This document shows positions 18,056-25,671 of a stretch of 56,880 nucleotides of DNA, piece after piece. The number at the start of each line of letters is the position of its first letter. The stretch's first letter is position 1. A program made the position numbers and the translations under genes. The stretch is from JBDTES01 sp039922435 (GTDB lineage Bacteria > Patescibacteriota > Saccharimonadia > Saccharimonadales > UBA4665), in the NCBI GenBank assembly GCA_039922435.1, contig JBDTES010000029.1, positions 1-56,880 of the forward strand, read 5' to 3'. Below the pieces are notes generated by a model that saw only the letters and a list, made by a program, of their open reading frames with translations, ran no database searches and was not told where the DNA came from.

Positions 18056-18064
18056 ATTGTAACA
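18056..18064 (-). promoter_or_regulatory. Extended -10 promoter, leaderless start
   Basis: Minus strand TG T TACAAT followed by six bases and the ATG at 18049; it lies in the 37-base gap after miaA. Confidence 0.65.
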
Positions 18065-18086
18065 GAAGACCGATACGATGTAACGC

Positions 18087-18950
18087 CTATTTGTTCAAGA
18101 ACGTTGTTATAAGTTCTACGGCACTACAGTGGTCATCTATCCATTGAATACTATTATTGCGTTTGAACCAAGTGCGCTGGCGCTTTGCCAAGCTAAGTGT
18201 ATCCTTAACGATTCGCTGCCTGGTTTCTTCTAAGGTCGAGCTCCCCATGAAATAGTTTCGCCACTGGCTATATCCAATACCTTTCATAGGCTCAACCCCC
18301 CAGCCGTATTGACCTACCAGCGATTTAACTTCAGTCTCCAACCCGGCCCGCAACATAGCATCGACACGCTCATAAATCCGCTCGTGCAATTGAGTTCGCT
18401 CGGGCTTAGTCCCAATAACAAGCGTGTTTTCTCTAAGTTCATGTCTAGTTGGCCGTGATCCATTATTTTCTATCAGTCGTATTACGCGCCGTTTATTACC
18501 AAGATCTATACCCTCTGTGTCTAGCCCCATATCAATCGCCCGCTCTAGGATTTGATCTAAGCTCATGGCATTTAGTCCCTCTCGAAGCGCTGGATCACTC
18601 GGTGGCAAAAACTGGTAATCAAATATCACACTATCTATATATAGTCCGGTTCCACCCACTAAAACTGGTAATCTACCCCTCCCTGTAATATCGTTAATCG
18701 CTTCTTTGGCTAGTCGCTGGAATTCTACTGCGTTAAAACCAATCTTGGGATCGGCTACATCTAGCAGGTGATGAGGAACTTTCGCCCGATCTTCGGCGGT
18801 CGGTTTGGCTGTACCGACATCAAATCCTCGGTATACCGTCCAAGAATCGGCCGATATAATCTCGCCGTTGAACTTCTGGGCAATCTCCAGCGCCAAGGCC
18901 GACTTGCCGCTAGCTGTTTCGCCAACAATAACTACTAATGGAGGCCTCAA
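18087..18950 (-). CDS. miaA: tRNA dimethylallyltransferase
   Basis: Transfers dimethylallyl to A37 of tRNAs reading U-starting codons. 287 residues from the TTG at 18950. P-loop GETASGKS at residues 10-17, then SADSWTVYRGFDVGTAKPT, HHLLDVADP and GGTGLY substrate motifs, and the KRQRTWFKRN C-terminus. TTG 18950 overlaps the TGA of the upstream ATL gene (TTGA), as in coupled translation, and gives the usual family N-terminus. A GTG at 18992 in the same frame would add 14 residues of poor match. Last gene of the thrS cluster. Confidence 0.92.
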   Translation of the reverse strand: MRPPLVVIVGETASGKSALALEIAQKFNGEIISADSWTVYRGFDVGTAKPTAEDRAKVPHHLLDVADPKIGFNAVEFQRLAKEAINDITGRGRLPVLVGGTGLYIDSVIFDYQFLPPSDPALREGLNAMSLDQILERAIDMGLDTEGIDLGNKRRVIRLIENNGSRPTRHELRENTLVIGTKPERTQLHERIYERVDAMLRAGLETEVKSLVGQYGWGVEPMKGIGYSQWRNYFMGSSTLEETRQRIVKDTLSLAKRQRTWFKRNNSIQWIDDHCSAVELITTFLNK

Positions 18951-19294
18951 AATAGGCCCTGCTGGCTTGGCTCTTCGCCAGCTGGCCACCACAGAAGCTG
19001 TGCAACATCCACAGTATAACCTTTCATCACTTCCACGCCTTCAGACCGTAAATGTTCAGCATGCGCTTGCCTACCGCCCGGATAGCCACTAGCTAGCCCG
19101 CCCTGCTTATTAACAACTCGTTGCCAGGGCAACTCAGAGTCACCAAAGTGAGCAATTCCTCCAACAATCCTGGCCGCTCGGGCATTACCACAGATCGCTG
19201 CTAACTGTCCGTATGTCATTACCCGCCCCTGCGGAATCTGGGCCACCACAGCCTCAACTCGCTGCCGAAAGTTCGGATCAACTATCTCATCCAT
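18947..19294 (-). CDS. Alkyltransferase-like (ATL) protein, MGMT family
   Basis: 115 residues of the MGMT C-terminal DNA-binding domain (IPQGRVMTYGQLAAICG, ARIVGGI). The active-site motif reads PWQRVVN, where true methyltransferases have PCHRV, so the acceptor cysteine is replaced by tryptophan. ATL proteins bind O6-alkylguanine and recruit nucleotide excision repair rather than repair it themselves. AAGGAG stands seven bases before the ATG at 19294. It overlaps the HAD gene by eight bases upstream and miaA downstream, a tight operon. Confidence 0.88.
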   Translation of the reverse strand: MDEIVDPNFRQRVEAVVAQIPQGRVMTYGQLAAICGNARAARIVGGIAHFGDSELPWQRVVNKQGGLASGYPGGRQAHAEHLRSEGVEVMKGYTVDVAQLLWWPAGEEPSQQGLF

Positions 19295-19874
19295 CAAAAT
19301 ACTCCTTAACCGCCGCCCAATCTATACATCTCGTCACGCCTATAGGCAAGCTACTCATCCGGTTCCATGGATAGTCGCCAAACAATACGCCTCTGGATTC
19401 GGCTTCAAAATACTGAAGATGTAGTAGTGTGTCATCGATTAAGTACACTACCCCTAACCCGTTACACACATCTAACTTTGAAACATCCGGCTCGCCCTTT
19501 TGTAATTCTTCCATAAATATACAGTCATCAAATTTATTACCAAAATGACAACGCAACCATTGCACTGTAAAATCATGCGTTAAAGTAGATCGGCCCGTTA
19601 TAACGATAAAGCTATACTCAGAGCTCAAGCTACGTATAACATCAACTGCACCTTTTATCGGAGGGACCTCCAGTATCTCGGGCTGAGTAATGAAATCGTT
19701 CACGCGCTGCAGAACCGTCGCATGGTCGGCTAGCCATAATCCTGAATTTGCGTATGTATAGGCATTATCCATCGTAAGATTCGTACCGTAAGTACGGTTA
19801 TAGAAATCAATCGTAAGTGGCGATGTTGGACAGAGCACATCGTCAAAATCTATGGCAATTATCGGCTTCTTCAC
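19287..19874 (-). CDS. HAD-superfamily 5'(3')-nucleotidase-like hydrolase
   Basis: About 195 residues from GTG at 19874, just past the thrS stop. Motif I is AIDFDDVLCP (nucleophile and acid Asp), motif II is FIVITGRST, and motif IV is YLIDDTLLH, so the HAD phosphatase site is complete. Similarity is to deoxyribonucleotidases and NIF-like HADs; the exact substrate is unknown. A TTG at 19922 in the same frame would overlap thrS by 44 bases and add 16 residues; I prefer the GTG because it starts KKPIIAIDF like relatives. Co-transcribed with thrS. Confidence 0.78.
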   Translation of the reverse strand: MKKPIIAIDFDDVLCPTSPLTIDFYNRTYGTNLTMDNAYTYANSGLWLADHATVLQRVNDFITQPEILEVPPIKGAVDVIRSLSSEYSFIVITGRSTLTHDFTVQWLRCHFGNKFDDCIFMEELQKGEPDVSKLDVCNGLGVVYLIDDTLLHLQYFEAESRGVLFGDYPWNRMSSLPIGVTRCIDWAAVKEYFDG

Positions 19875-19878
19875 AGCT

Positions 19879-21723
19879 TTACAGGCTAGATTTATTAACT
19901 CGACTCTTAGCTTCGTTGACAACCGTTTTCAAGAATTCATTTACAGCATAACTCTTGGCATCGCTACTGACTGCCAAATCTGACCGAATCCGTGGCGTCA
20001 GCTCACCTCCTGCAATTTCCTTCTCACCTAAGACTATGGTGTATGGTACCTTCCAAATCTCAGCGCTACGAATTTTCTTGCCAACAGACTCATTATTATT
20101 ATCAGCCGTTACGCGTAGTCCCAGTTCCTTCGCCTGGCGGACAACATCATCTACAAAACTCAGCGTTTCCGCCTCTTGATTCACCGATATTAACCGAATT
20201 TGTTCTGGTGCAACCCAGACAGGAAACCTTCCGGCAGTATGTTCAATATAAACCGATAGAAACCGCTCAATAGACCCTAGTAAAGCACAGTGAACCATCA
20301 CCGGACGACTCGGAGAGCCATCCTCGGTAGTGTATTCGAGACCAAAACGCTCTGGCTGCACAAAGTCCAACTGCACCGTGGCCACTTGATGCTCACGTCC
20401 AATCGCATCTGTTGCCATAAAATCAATCTTTGGACCATAAAAGGCAGCTTCACCTTCAGCTTCAAAGTATTCTAGCTTACTCTTCTCTGCAAGTGTACGA
20501 ATCGTAGCCTGTGCCTCTTCCCACAACTCCGGCTCGCCCAAGTATTTATCATCACTATCACGAAAGCTAAGCCGTGCCCGCAAGCTCATCCCCAGAGTCC
20601 CATACAAAGTCTGAACATCATCAATCAAGCCCGCCACCACGCCCTCGACTTGGTCTGGCCGACAATAAGCATGAGAATCATCCTGCGAAATAGAGCGTAC
20701 ACGGCTGAGTCCACCCAGCTCGCCCGTCTTCTCGTCTCTGTAAACTGTAGTAGTTTCGAAGTACTTGATTGGTAAATCACGGTAGCTCCGTGGTCGACTG
20801 GCATAAATCTGATTATGGTGTGGGCAGTTCATCGGCTTTAGCGCAAATTGATCAGATGTCTCCTGGCTCTGTACTAGAAATAACTCGTCACCAAATTTAT
20901 CCCAATGGCCCGAGACTTTATATAACTCCGTTTTAGTAATATGAGGTATGCTCACCCGCTCAAAACCAGACCCAATCCGCAAAGATTCAGCAAAATTAGT
21001 TAGTTCCTGGCGGAGTACGGTTCCACGAGGTGTAAACAGTGGTAATCCCGACCCAACGAGCTCTGAAAACGTAAACAGATCAAGTTCTTGGCCAAGTTTA
21101 CGGTGATCACGCTTTTTGGCCTCCTCGAGCATAGTTAAGTACTGACGTAGTTCTTTGGGTGTTTCAAAAGCTACACCATAGACCCGTTGCATCTGTGGGT
21201 TCGTGTCTTTGCCACGCCAGTAAGCCCCAGCTACCCGCATCAGCTTGAAGGCACCGACCTTGCCAGTTGATTCGACGTGTGGCCCCCGACAGAGGTCAGT
21301 AAAATCACCATTGCGATAAAAAGATACAGTTTCGACTTTGCTATCTCCCTCGGCCGCCAGCCCTAGTTCGTCGGCGTCCAAATCCTTAGCAATAGTAGTA
21401 CCAGCTCGCTTCAGGTCGTTTAATAACTCTTCTTTATAAGGTTGGTTATATTTTTTGGCCCATTCTACTGCCTCAGCCACTGGCATTTCTAGTCGCTCAA
21501 AGGGCTCATTGGCTTTAATAATCTTAGACATCTCAGTTTCAATTCGCCCAAAATCGTCGACCGAGAGCTGCTCGCCGTCACCCAAATCAACATCATAATA
21601 AAAACCATTCTCGACTACTGGCCCAACACCAAGCTTCACGTCTGGCCATAGTCGTTGGATAGCACTAGCCATTATATGAGCTAGACTATGCCGCATAGCC
21701 CTAAGATTGTCTTGTTCCGTCAT
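19879..21723 (-). CDS. thrS: Threonyl-tRNA synthetase (no TGS domain)
   Basis: 614 residues. It begins at the editing domain, without the N-terminal TGS domain of most bacterial ThrRS. Editing-site residues His12, His16, Cys145 and His149 are present (HSLAH, DLCRGPH). The class II core has MNCPHH, motif 2 YRDEKTGELGGLSRVR and motif 3 GSIERF; zinc ligands are the Cys of MNC, the His of DDSHAYC and the His of MVHCALLG. The C-terminal anticodon-binding domain ends the protein. GGAG precedes the ATG. The long structured leader upstream suggests regulated expression. Confidence 0.97.
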   Translation of the reverse strand: MTEQDNLRAMRHSLAHIMASAIQRLWPDVKLGVGPVVENGFYYDVDLGDGEQLSVDDFGRIETEMSKIIKANEPFERLEMPVAEAVEWAKKYNQPYKEELLNDLKRAGTTIAKDLDADELGLAAEGDSKVETVSFYRNGDFTDLCRGPHVESTGKVGAFKLMRVAGAYWRGKDTNPQMQRVYGVAFETPKELRQYLTMLEEAKKRDHRKLGQELDLFTFSELVGSGLPLFTPRGTVLRQELTNFAESLRIGSGFERVSIPHITKTELYKVSGHWDKFGDELFLVQSQETSDQFALKPMNCPHHNQIYASRPRSYRDLPIKYFETTTVYRDEKTGELGGLSRVRSISQDDSHAYCRPDQVEGVVAGLIDDVQTLYGTLGMSLRARLSFRDSDDKYLGEPELWEEAQATIRTLAEKSKLEYFEAEGEAAFYGPKIDFMATDAIGREHQVATVQLDFVQPERFGLEYTTEDGSPSRPVMVHCALLGSIERFLSVYIEHTAGRFPVWVAPEQIRLISVNQEAETLSFVDDVVRQAKELGLRVTADNNNESVGKKIRSAEIWKVPYTIVLGEKEIAGGELTPRIRSDLAVSSDAKSYAVNEFLKTVVNEAKSRVNKSSL

Positions 21724-21743
21724 ATTTAGCTCCTAATTAATTT

Positions 21744-21883
21744 GCCATAAAACAAAAGACGCCGTGACGACTATATATAACTAATATAATCTTCACTGCG
21801 TCTCGGTCCAGCTCCCCTTAGGGCGCCGGAGGTTCCACCGGACTTCCTAGTCTAGTCTAAAACTAGAAAAGGCACTCATTATA
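21744..21883 (-). promoter_or_regulatory. thrS leader with terminator and T-box-like fold
   Basis: On the minus strand a TATAAT (21883-21878) opens a leader of about 150 bases. GTCCGG (21843-21838) can pair with CTGGAC (21811-21806), bulging TGGAACC (21837-21831), with CTCC/GGAG above it; TGGNACC is the T-box bulge sequence. A terminator-like stem AGACGC-GTGA / TCAC-GCGTCT (21803-21757) followed by TTTTGTTTT comes next, before the thrS ribosome site. No stem I or specifier loop was found, so T-box identity is doubtful. Confidence 0.5.
21757..21803 (-). terminator. Attenuator-like hairpin before thrS
   Basis: Ten to eleven paired bases with one mismatch around an A/T loop, followed on the minus strand by a TTTTGTTTT tract, 34 bases before the thrS start. 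Termination here would prevent thrS transcription. Confidence 0.65.
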
Positions 21884-22070
21884 GGGTATTTAACGTCTCC
21901 CAGTAGCGACGAAGCTCAATGGTTGGTGAGTCCATGTCATAGCTCAAACCTATCTTACCACTGTTCCCTATCAAGTTAAAGAACGTCGTATAACCAAATA
22001 AAAAGCGGTTGAATGATCTCGCAAATTCATTCAACCGCTTAACTCCAGAATGCTTCGTAACGCATCCCAA
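21879..22070 (-). CDS. Small 63-aa protein upstream of thrS
   Basis: Unrecognised. Start TTG 22070 is preceded by AGGTG at five bases, complementary to the 16S 3' end, and an extended -10 TG C TATAGT (22096-22088) sits so that the ribosome site is at the very 5' end of the mRNA. The C-terminal half (GLSYDMDSPTIELRRYW...) has protein-like composition. Codons 10-24 encode a perfect 14-bp hairpin followed by T's (22003-22040), which would act as an intrinsic terminator unless ribosomes cover it. Six of 63 residues are Thr, and the stop overlaps the thrS -10, so a regulatory leader role for thrS is possible but unproven. Confidence 0.5.
   Translation of the reverse strand: MGCVTKHSGVKRLNEFARSFNRFLFGYTTFFNLIGNSGKIGLSYDMDSPTIELRRYWETLNTL
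22003..22040 (-). terminator. Terminator-like hairpin inside the 63-aa ORF
   Basis: Perfect 14-base arms AAGCGGTTGAATGA / TCATTCAACCGCTT with a ten-base loop, followed on the minus strand by TTTATTT. It ends either the small ORF transcript early or a short RNA begun near 22080. Confidence 0.75.
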
Positions 22071-22087
22071 AACCTCACCTACCAGCT

Positions 22088-22096
22088 ACTATAGCA
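22088..22096 (-). promoter_or_regulatory. Extended -10 promoter of the 63-aa ORF
   Basis: Minus strand TG C TATAGT; start predicted at 22080, the first base of the AGGTG ribosome site. Confidence 0.55.
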
Positions 22097-22318
22097 AGGG
22101 TAGTATTATTTGGCTAGTACAATCTTAGGTATTTATTACAATGTACCAGTGGATAAATATTCATCGAATATATCATATATGAGTTACCCACATATCTGGC
22201 CCTTCAGCCGCCCTAGGATAACCTCCGGAGCGTGACCTACTAACCAACTAGTAAAAAGCAACGATGTCGTAAAATAATTCATTATCTCAAGCCTGCCCGA
22301 TGATCGGGTTTCAGAAAT

Positions 22319-22350
22319 ATAAAATACCCCGAATCTTCGGGGTATTTTAT
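22319..22350 (-). terminator. tRNA-Val terminator
   Basis: A 15-bp stem ATAAAATACCCCGAA / TTCGGGGTATTTTAT with a two-base loop (TC), ending one base before the encoded CCA of tRNA-Val on the minus strand. Confidence 0.9.
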
Positions 22351-22351
22351 T

Positions 22352-22428
22352 TGGTGGGCTCTAGAGGATTCGAACCTCTCACCTCTTCCACGTCAAGGAA
22401 GCGCTCTAGCCAAATGAGCTAAGAGCCC
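22352..22428 (-). tRNA. tRNA-Val (GAC)
   Basis: Minus strand: acceptor GGGCTCT / AGAGCCC, discriminator A, CCA encoded. Anticodon stem CTTCC/GGAAG with loop TTGACGT gives GAC. T arm AGAGG TTCGAAT CCTCT is canonical. Confidence 0.95.
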
Positions 22429-22548
22429 TGGTTAATAATTAATCGCCAGGGTCTCGCCTAAAAAAGTGTAACTTATTTGGTTATTTATGACAAGTTCTAA
22501 CTACTAGATCTACCCCTGTTTACTAGCTAGTTATTGTATATTAGCCTA

Positions 22549-22577
22549 TTGACAGGTATTTGCCACCATGCTAGCAT
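22549..22577 (+). promoter_or_regulatory. Promoter of the 39-aa gene
   Basis: -35 TTGACA (22549-22554, perfect), 17-base spacer, -10 TAGCAT (22572-22577). Transcription would begin near 22584, 18 bases before the GTG start. Confidence 0.75.
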
Positions 22578-22601
22578 AGCCAGGTTAAACGAGGTGTTTT
22601 G

Positions 22602-22721
22602 GTGAGTACCAAACGACTAAGCTCTTTAGAGAGTTTTAAGTTGTTTTACGAGGAGTTGCCGAATCGAAGACGCGTCCAGCGCGTCCGGCGTAACCGAGCA
22701 AAACAGCGAATACGAGTTTAG
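22602..22721 (+). CDS. 39-aa arginine-rich protein with its own transcription unit
   Basis: Not recognised. GTG at 22602 is preceded by GAGGTG (22591-22596), fully complementary to the 16S 3' end, at five bases. The product is 39 residues: a mixed N-terminal half (TKRLSSLESFKLFYEEL) and a C-terminal half with nine Arg and one Lys (RRRVQRVRRNRAKQRIRV). This resembles an RNA-binding or ribosome-associated peptide. A consensus promoter lies 25 bases upstream and an intrinsic terminator 12 bases downstream, so it is a complete monocistronic gene. The alternative is a structured RNA with chance coding, but the ribosome site argues against that. Confidence 0.72.
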   Translation: MSTKRLSSLESFKLFYEELPNRRRVQRVRRNRAKQRIRV

Positions 22722-22733
22722 ACACTCTGTATG

Positions 22734-22764
22734 ACCGAAGGTAGTAATTTGCCTTCGGTTTTTC
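22734..22764 (+). terminator. Terminator of the 39-aa gene
   Basis: ACCGAAGG / CCTTCGGT stem with a ten-base loop, followed by TTTTTC. Confidence 0.9.
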
Positions 22765-22827
22765 ATATCCCCAGTTTGCAAAGGTTTTCCACTAGCAAAT
22801 TTAATAGCGTTATGACAATATGTATAC

Positions 22828-23241
22828 ATGGATTGCATATATTGTGGAACTAAAACTAGTGTTACCAACAGCCGTCCCCAGAAACGCCTCCGCCAAGTCT
22901 GGCGCCGGCGGCACTGCCCAAAGTGCAACGCTATATTTACTACTTTAGAAGCAGTCGACTTCTCTACCTCACTGGTCGTTACTTACAAAGGCGGTAAACT
23001 TCAACCATTTAGCCGAGATCAACTATTTCTAAGTGTTATAAAGGTCTGTGGACACCGTAAAACTGCCCAAAAGGACGCTTCTGGGCTCACAAACACGATT
23101 CTGAGCCGTCTGTACCCGCTTATAACTAACGGCAGTATAGAAACCGATTCTATAGCTAAAACGGCTCACAGCGTACTCAAACGGTTCGACAAGGCCTCTA
23201 GCGTGCAGTATGCCGCCTACCACACGAACGCTCTAGGCTAG
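22828..23241 (+). CDS. nrdR: Transcriptional repressor NrdR
   Basis: 137 residues. Zinc ribbon Cys3, Cys6, Cys30 and Cys33 (CIYC, CPKC) with the RRRHCPKCNAIFTT block, then an ATP-cone domain (KGGKLQPFSRDQLFLSV). NrdR senses ATP/dATP and represses ribonucleotide reductase genes; none lies in this window. No ribosome site is seen; a GACAAT (22814-22819) eight bases before the ATG suggests a leaderless start. The end is convergent with the GT2 gene, two bases apart. Confidence 0.92.
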   Translation: MDCIYCGTKTSVTNSRPQKRLRQVWRRRHCPKCNAIFTTLEAVDFSTSLVVTYKGGKLQPFSRDQLFLSVIKVCGHRKTAQKDASGLTNTILSRLYPLITNGSIETDSIAKTAHSVLKRFDKASSVQYAAYHTNALG

Positions 23242-23243
23242 CT

Positions 23244-24869
23244 TTAGGCCTTGAGAGTATTAGGTTTGCCTTCCGCCGTCTCAACAACAACGGCTTTTTC
23301 GGTCACGTCAAACTTCGACAAATATCGGCCAAACATCAGTCTGGTCTGAGAATTAAAGGCCGCCACTGAGTTATAGAAGATTGTCGTAAATGGTAGATAA
23401 GCCCACTGCATAACCATCGACAGTGTACGGCGGCGCTTATAGCGGGCTGGTTTGGGCGGCAAAGTCCGAAGTGACAAGAAGACCGTCACTATTATGGCAA
23501 TCAAGGCAACAGTCTGAATTCGACTAATCAGTTGCGGCAGCTCGATAGCCACCATGCTGTGATTATCAAAGAAAGCCGGTATAAAACCACCACCTAGGAC
23601 TAAGATTGGCCCAACCGCCCAGGTGACATGGCCTTCGAGTAGACGCCAAGATTTACCTATTAAATCGCCTAGCGGTACCTTATTCTTTTTGAAAAAGCCC
23701 TGGTTAACCACGTAGGCTACGTCAGATGCCCCATAAGTCCAGCGCCTTAGTTGAACAAACTGAGCCCGCAGCGTCTTCCAGTAGCTATCGGTCAGAACGG
23801 CGTCCTGGCAGATTGGAACGTGCAACGGGTAAACCCGGTAGTTACCATCGAACCTAAAATACGACCGCCAAAACTGATGACCATCCTCGACTATGGTCCG
23901 AACGCTCCAGAAATCGGTCATAATCAGAGCCGCCATCGGCTGAGCGTGTGATGAAAAGTTCCGAAGAGCATGATGTCGTAATGAGGTTACAAGATGGAAC
24001 AACGAGTTACCGGTCGCTAGCACTCGCATCGGCGCAGCCGCGTCCCAAATATTGTTATTATACAGCGAGACCGGTTGGAAAGACGCGTGAATTGGATCCG
24101 GACAAGCTGAATATACGTAGCTCAGAGCCCCCAAATAGTTCTTATCCGGGCGATTATCGGCATCAAGAGTGGTCACTACTACACGTATTGGGTCAATATC
24201 ACGGTCTTCAAGATACTTTTGGAGCTGACGACCGGCGAAAGTCACATTACCACCTTTACCTATAATCTCATTAGGGATATCGGCTGGATGTTTAATCGCC
24301 ATGGCATCCATAAACTCAGACTTGTACTTACTAACTAGCTGAGTAGCTCGGTCCTCGGTCTCAGCCCCGGCTCGACCCTCGTAAGCCAAGATAAAAATCA
24401 CCTGCTTCATATTGTAATCCGAAGCCAAGATTGATTCGATAGTTGGCTCTAATATCGCTTTAGACTCTTTGTAGGTGGCCACAATTACGGCATGAATTAC
24501 CTGACTAGGTTCGACCACTTTAGGCTTAACATGCGTATTTAGGAGTGTCCGATAATGCCACTTTGGCCGCTTGACATGAGGGCTTTCAACCTCACCAGCC
24601 TCTAGTTCGACCAGCATTTGGCGCCACGGCAGTTTTTGGTGTTCACGCATTGTGCTATAGCCTTGCATCGACCGAGTCGCTCCGGCCATAGCCCGAGTGA
24701 AGTTGATTAGCAGATAGATAAAGATAAAGATTGCCGCCAAGCTAGCATTAATAAAACTCAGAATAAACGGCAAACACAGCATGAACCAGCTAAGTGCGCC
24801 GGGCAAAATCTCGAAGACGCGGTAATGAAAGCCCCGATCCTTCTCGAGTGGTATTTCGATGTCGGTCAT
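23244..24869 (-). CDS. Membrane glycosyltransferase family 2
   Basis: 541 residues. Two hydrophobic segments at about 24-57 precede a cytosolic GT2 domain: AVIVATYKES near 127, DAD at 236-238, an ED pair at 328-329 and QLRRW at 373-377, the full processive-synthase signature. Further hydrophobic segments lie near 394-420 and 440-465. Such enzymes polymerise and export sugars from nucleotide sugars; the sugar is unknown. Start ATG overlaps the TGA of the upstream membrane protein (ATGA), so the two work together. A surface polysaccharide is the likely product. Confidence 0.9.
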   Translation of the reverse strand: MTDIEIPLEKDRGFHYRVFEILPGALSWFMLCLPFILSFINASLAAIFIFIYLLINFTRAMAGATRSMQGYSTMREHQKLPWRQMLVELEAGEVESPHVKRPKWHYRTLLNTHVKPKVVEPSQVIHAVIVATYKESKAILEPTIESILASDYNMKQVIFILAYEGRAGAETEDRATQLVSKYKSEFMDAMAIKHPADIPNEIIGKGGNVTFAGRQLQKYLEDRDIDPIRVVVTTLDADNRPDKNYLGALSYVYSACPDPIHASFQPVSLYNNNIWDAAAPMRVLATGNSLFHLVTSLRHHALRNFSSHAQPMAALIMTDFWSVRTIVEDGHQFWRSYFRFDGNYRVYPLHVPICQDAVLTDSYWKTLRAQFVQLRRWTYGASDVAYVVNQGFFKKNKVPLGDLIGKSWRLLEGHVTWAVGPILVLGGGFIPAFFDNHSMVAIELPQLISRIQTVALIAIIVTVFLSLRTLPPKPARYKRRRTLSMVMQWAYLPFTTIFYNSVAAFNSQTRLMFGRYLSKFDVTEKAVVVETAEGKPNTLKA

Positions 24870-25228
24870 CAGCGCAGTACCAGCAGTGCGTTAGCCACCA
24901 CTATCAAAAAAACTAACATTGTCAGAGTCAGTGCCAGAATAACCAGCGAAAGCTCGCGTTTAATTTTGTGAGTTTTATAGCTTAGAGTAATCCCAATAAC
25001 ATAAGCCAGCAGTGCAAAACCGACAAAGCTCATAATATCCCAGACCGTACCACTCTTGTAAACATCGATACCGAGACTTGGCCGATAAGAAATAATGTAG
25101 CTGCCGGCCCCCTGCGTAGCGTTGAGTTTTAAGAGCACCAAAAGCACGGCGACAAACGCCAAGAAGGTGTTACCGCCAACCAGCAGCAATGCTGCACGGT
25201 CTTGCAAAAAGTGTTTATTCGATGCCAT
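24869..25228 (-). CDS. Small membrane protein coupled to GT2
   Basis: 119 residues with three hydrophobic segments (about 12-32, 63-80, 95-116) and a loop (ATQGAGSYIISYRPSLGIDVYKSG) likely outside. Family unknown. Overlap of four bases with the glycosyltransferase start points to a partner subunit. TG G TACAAT (25250-25242) ends 13 bases before the ATG, giving a leader of only about six bases. Confidence 0.75.
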   Translation of the reverse strand: MASNKHFLQDRAALLLVGGNTFLAFVAVLLVLLKLNATQGAGSYIISYRPSLGIDVYKSGTVWDIMSFVGFALLAYVIGITLSYKTHKIKRELSLVILALTLTMLVFLIVVANALLVLR

Positions 25229-25264
25229 GAACTTAAGATATATTGTACCAGAATAGAGCTAGTT

Positions 25265-25339
25265 TGGTGCGGGTGGCGGGAGTCGAACCCGCGTTTCAGC
25301 CTTGGGAAGGCTACATAATGGCCGTTATACGACACCCGC
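25265..25339 (-). tRNA. tRNA-Gly (CCC)
   Basis: Minus strand: acceptor GCGGGTG / CACCCGC, discriminator A, CCA encoded. Anticodon stem TAGCC/GGCTG with loop TTCCCAA gives CCC. T arm GCGGG TTCGACT CCCGC is canonical. Confidence 0.95.
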
Positions 25340-25492
25340 ACACCTTTTTGCTGAGCAAAAATATTTACTATTTACCATTTTCCAATTTTCATTATAGGAC
25401 TAGTCTACTATGATCGATAGGTTAGAGCTTGCGCTGACATTGATAAATAGTAAATGTGAAATGACAAATACTTTGGTCTAGGCCAAAGCTTC

Positions 25493-25568
25493 TGGAGCCA
25501 CCTTGCGGGATCGAACCGCAGACCTTCTCGTTACGAATGAGATGCTCTACCAACTGAGCTAAGGCGGC
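25493..25568 (-). tRNA. tRNA-Thr (CGT)
   Basis: Minus strand: acceptor GCCGCCT / AGGTGGC, CCA encoded. Anticodon stem TCTCA/CGAGA with loop TTCGTAA gives CGT. T arm TGCGG TTCGATC CCGCA. Confidence 0.95.
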
Positions 25569-25636
25569 ACTAATTTCTCAACAACCGCTCTATTATATCA
25601 AAAATCACCATCTAAGTGACCCTTGTAGATATAGTG

Positions 25637-25642
25637 TACAAT
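25637..25642 (+). promoter_or_regulatory. mscL -10 element
   Basis: TACAAT 30 bases before the mscL ATG, followed by a leader with GAGGAG. No clear -35. Confidence 0.45.
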
Positions 25643-25671
25643 AAATTTACATATAACTGAGGAGTCCTCAA

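Noticed and set aside
21806..21850. Cobalamin-riboswitch-like GGTG..TCCGG pattern in the thrS leader
   Set aside because: The GCCACTG core and later helices are missing, and thrS is not a cobalamin-related gene.
22626..22928. Minus-strand frame of 100 codons
   Set aside because: Antisense to the 39-aa gene, its terminator and the nrdR start; no ribosome site.
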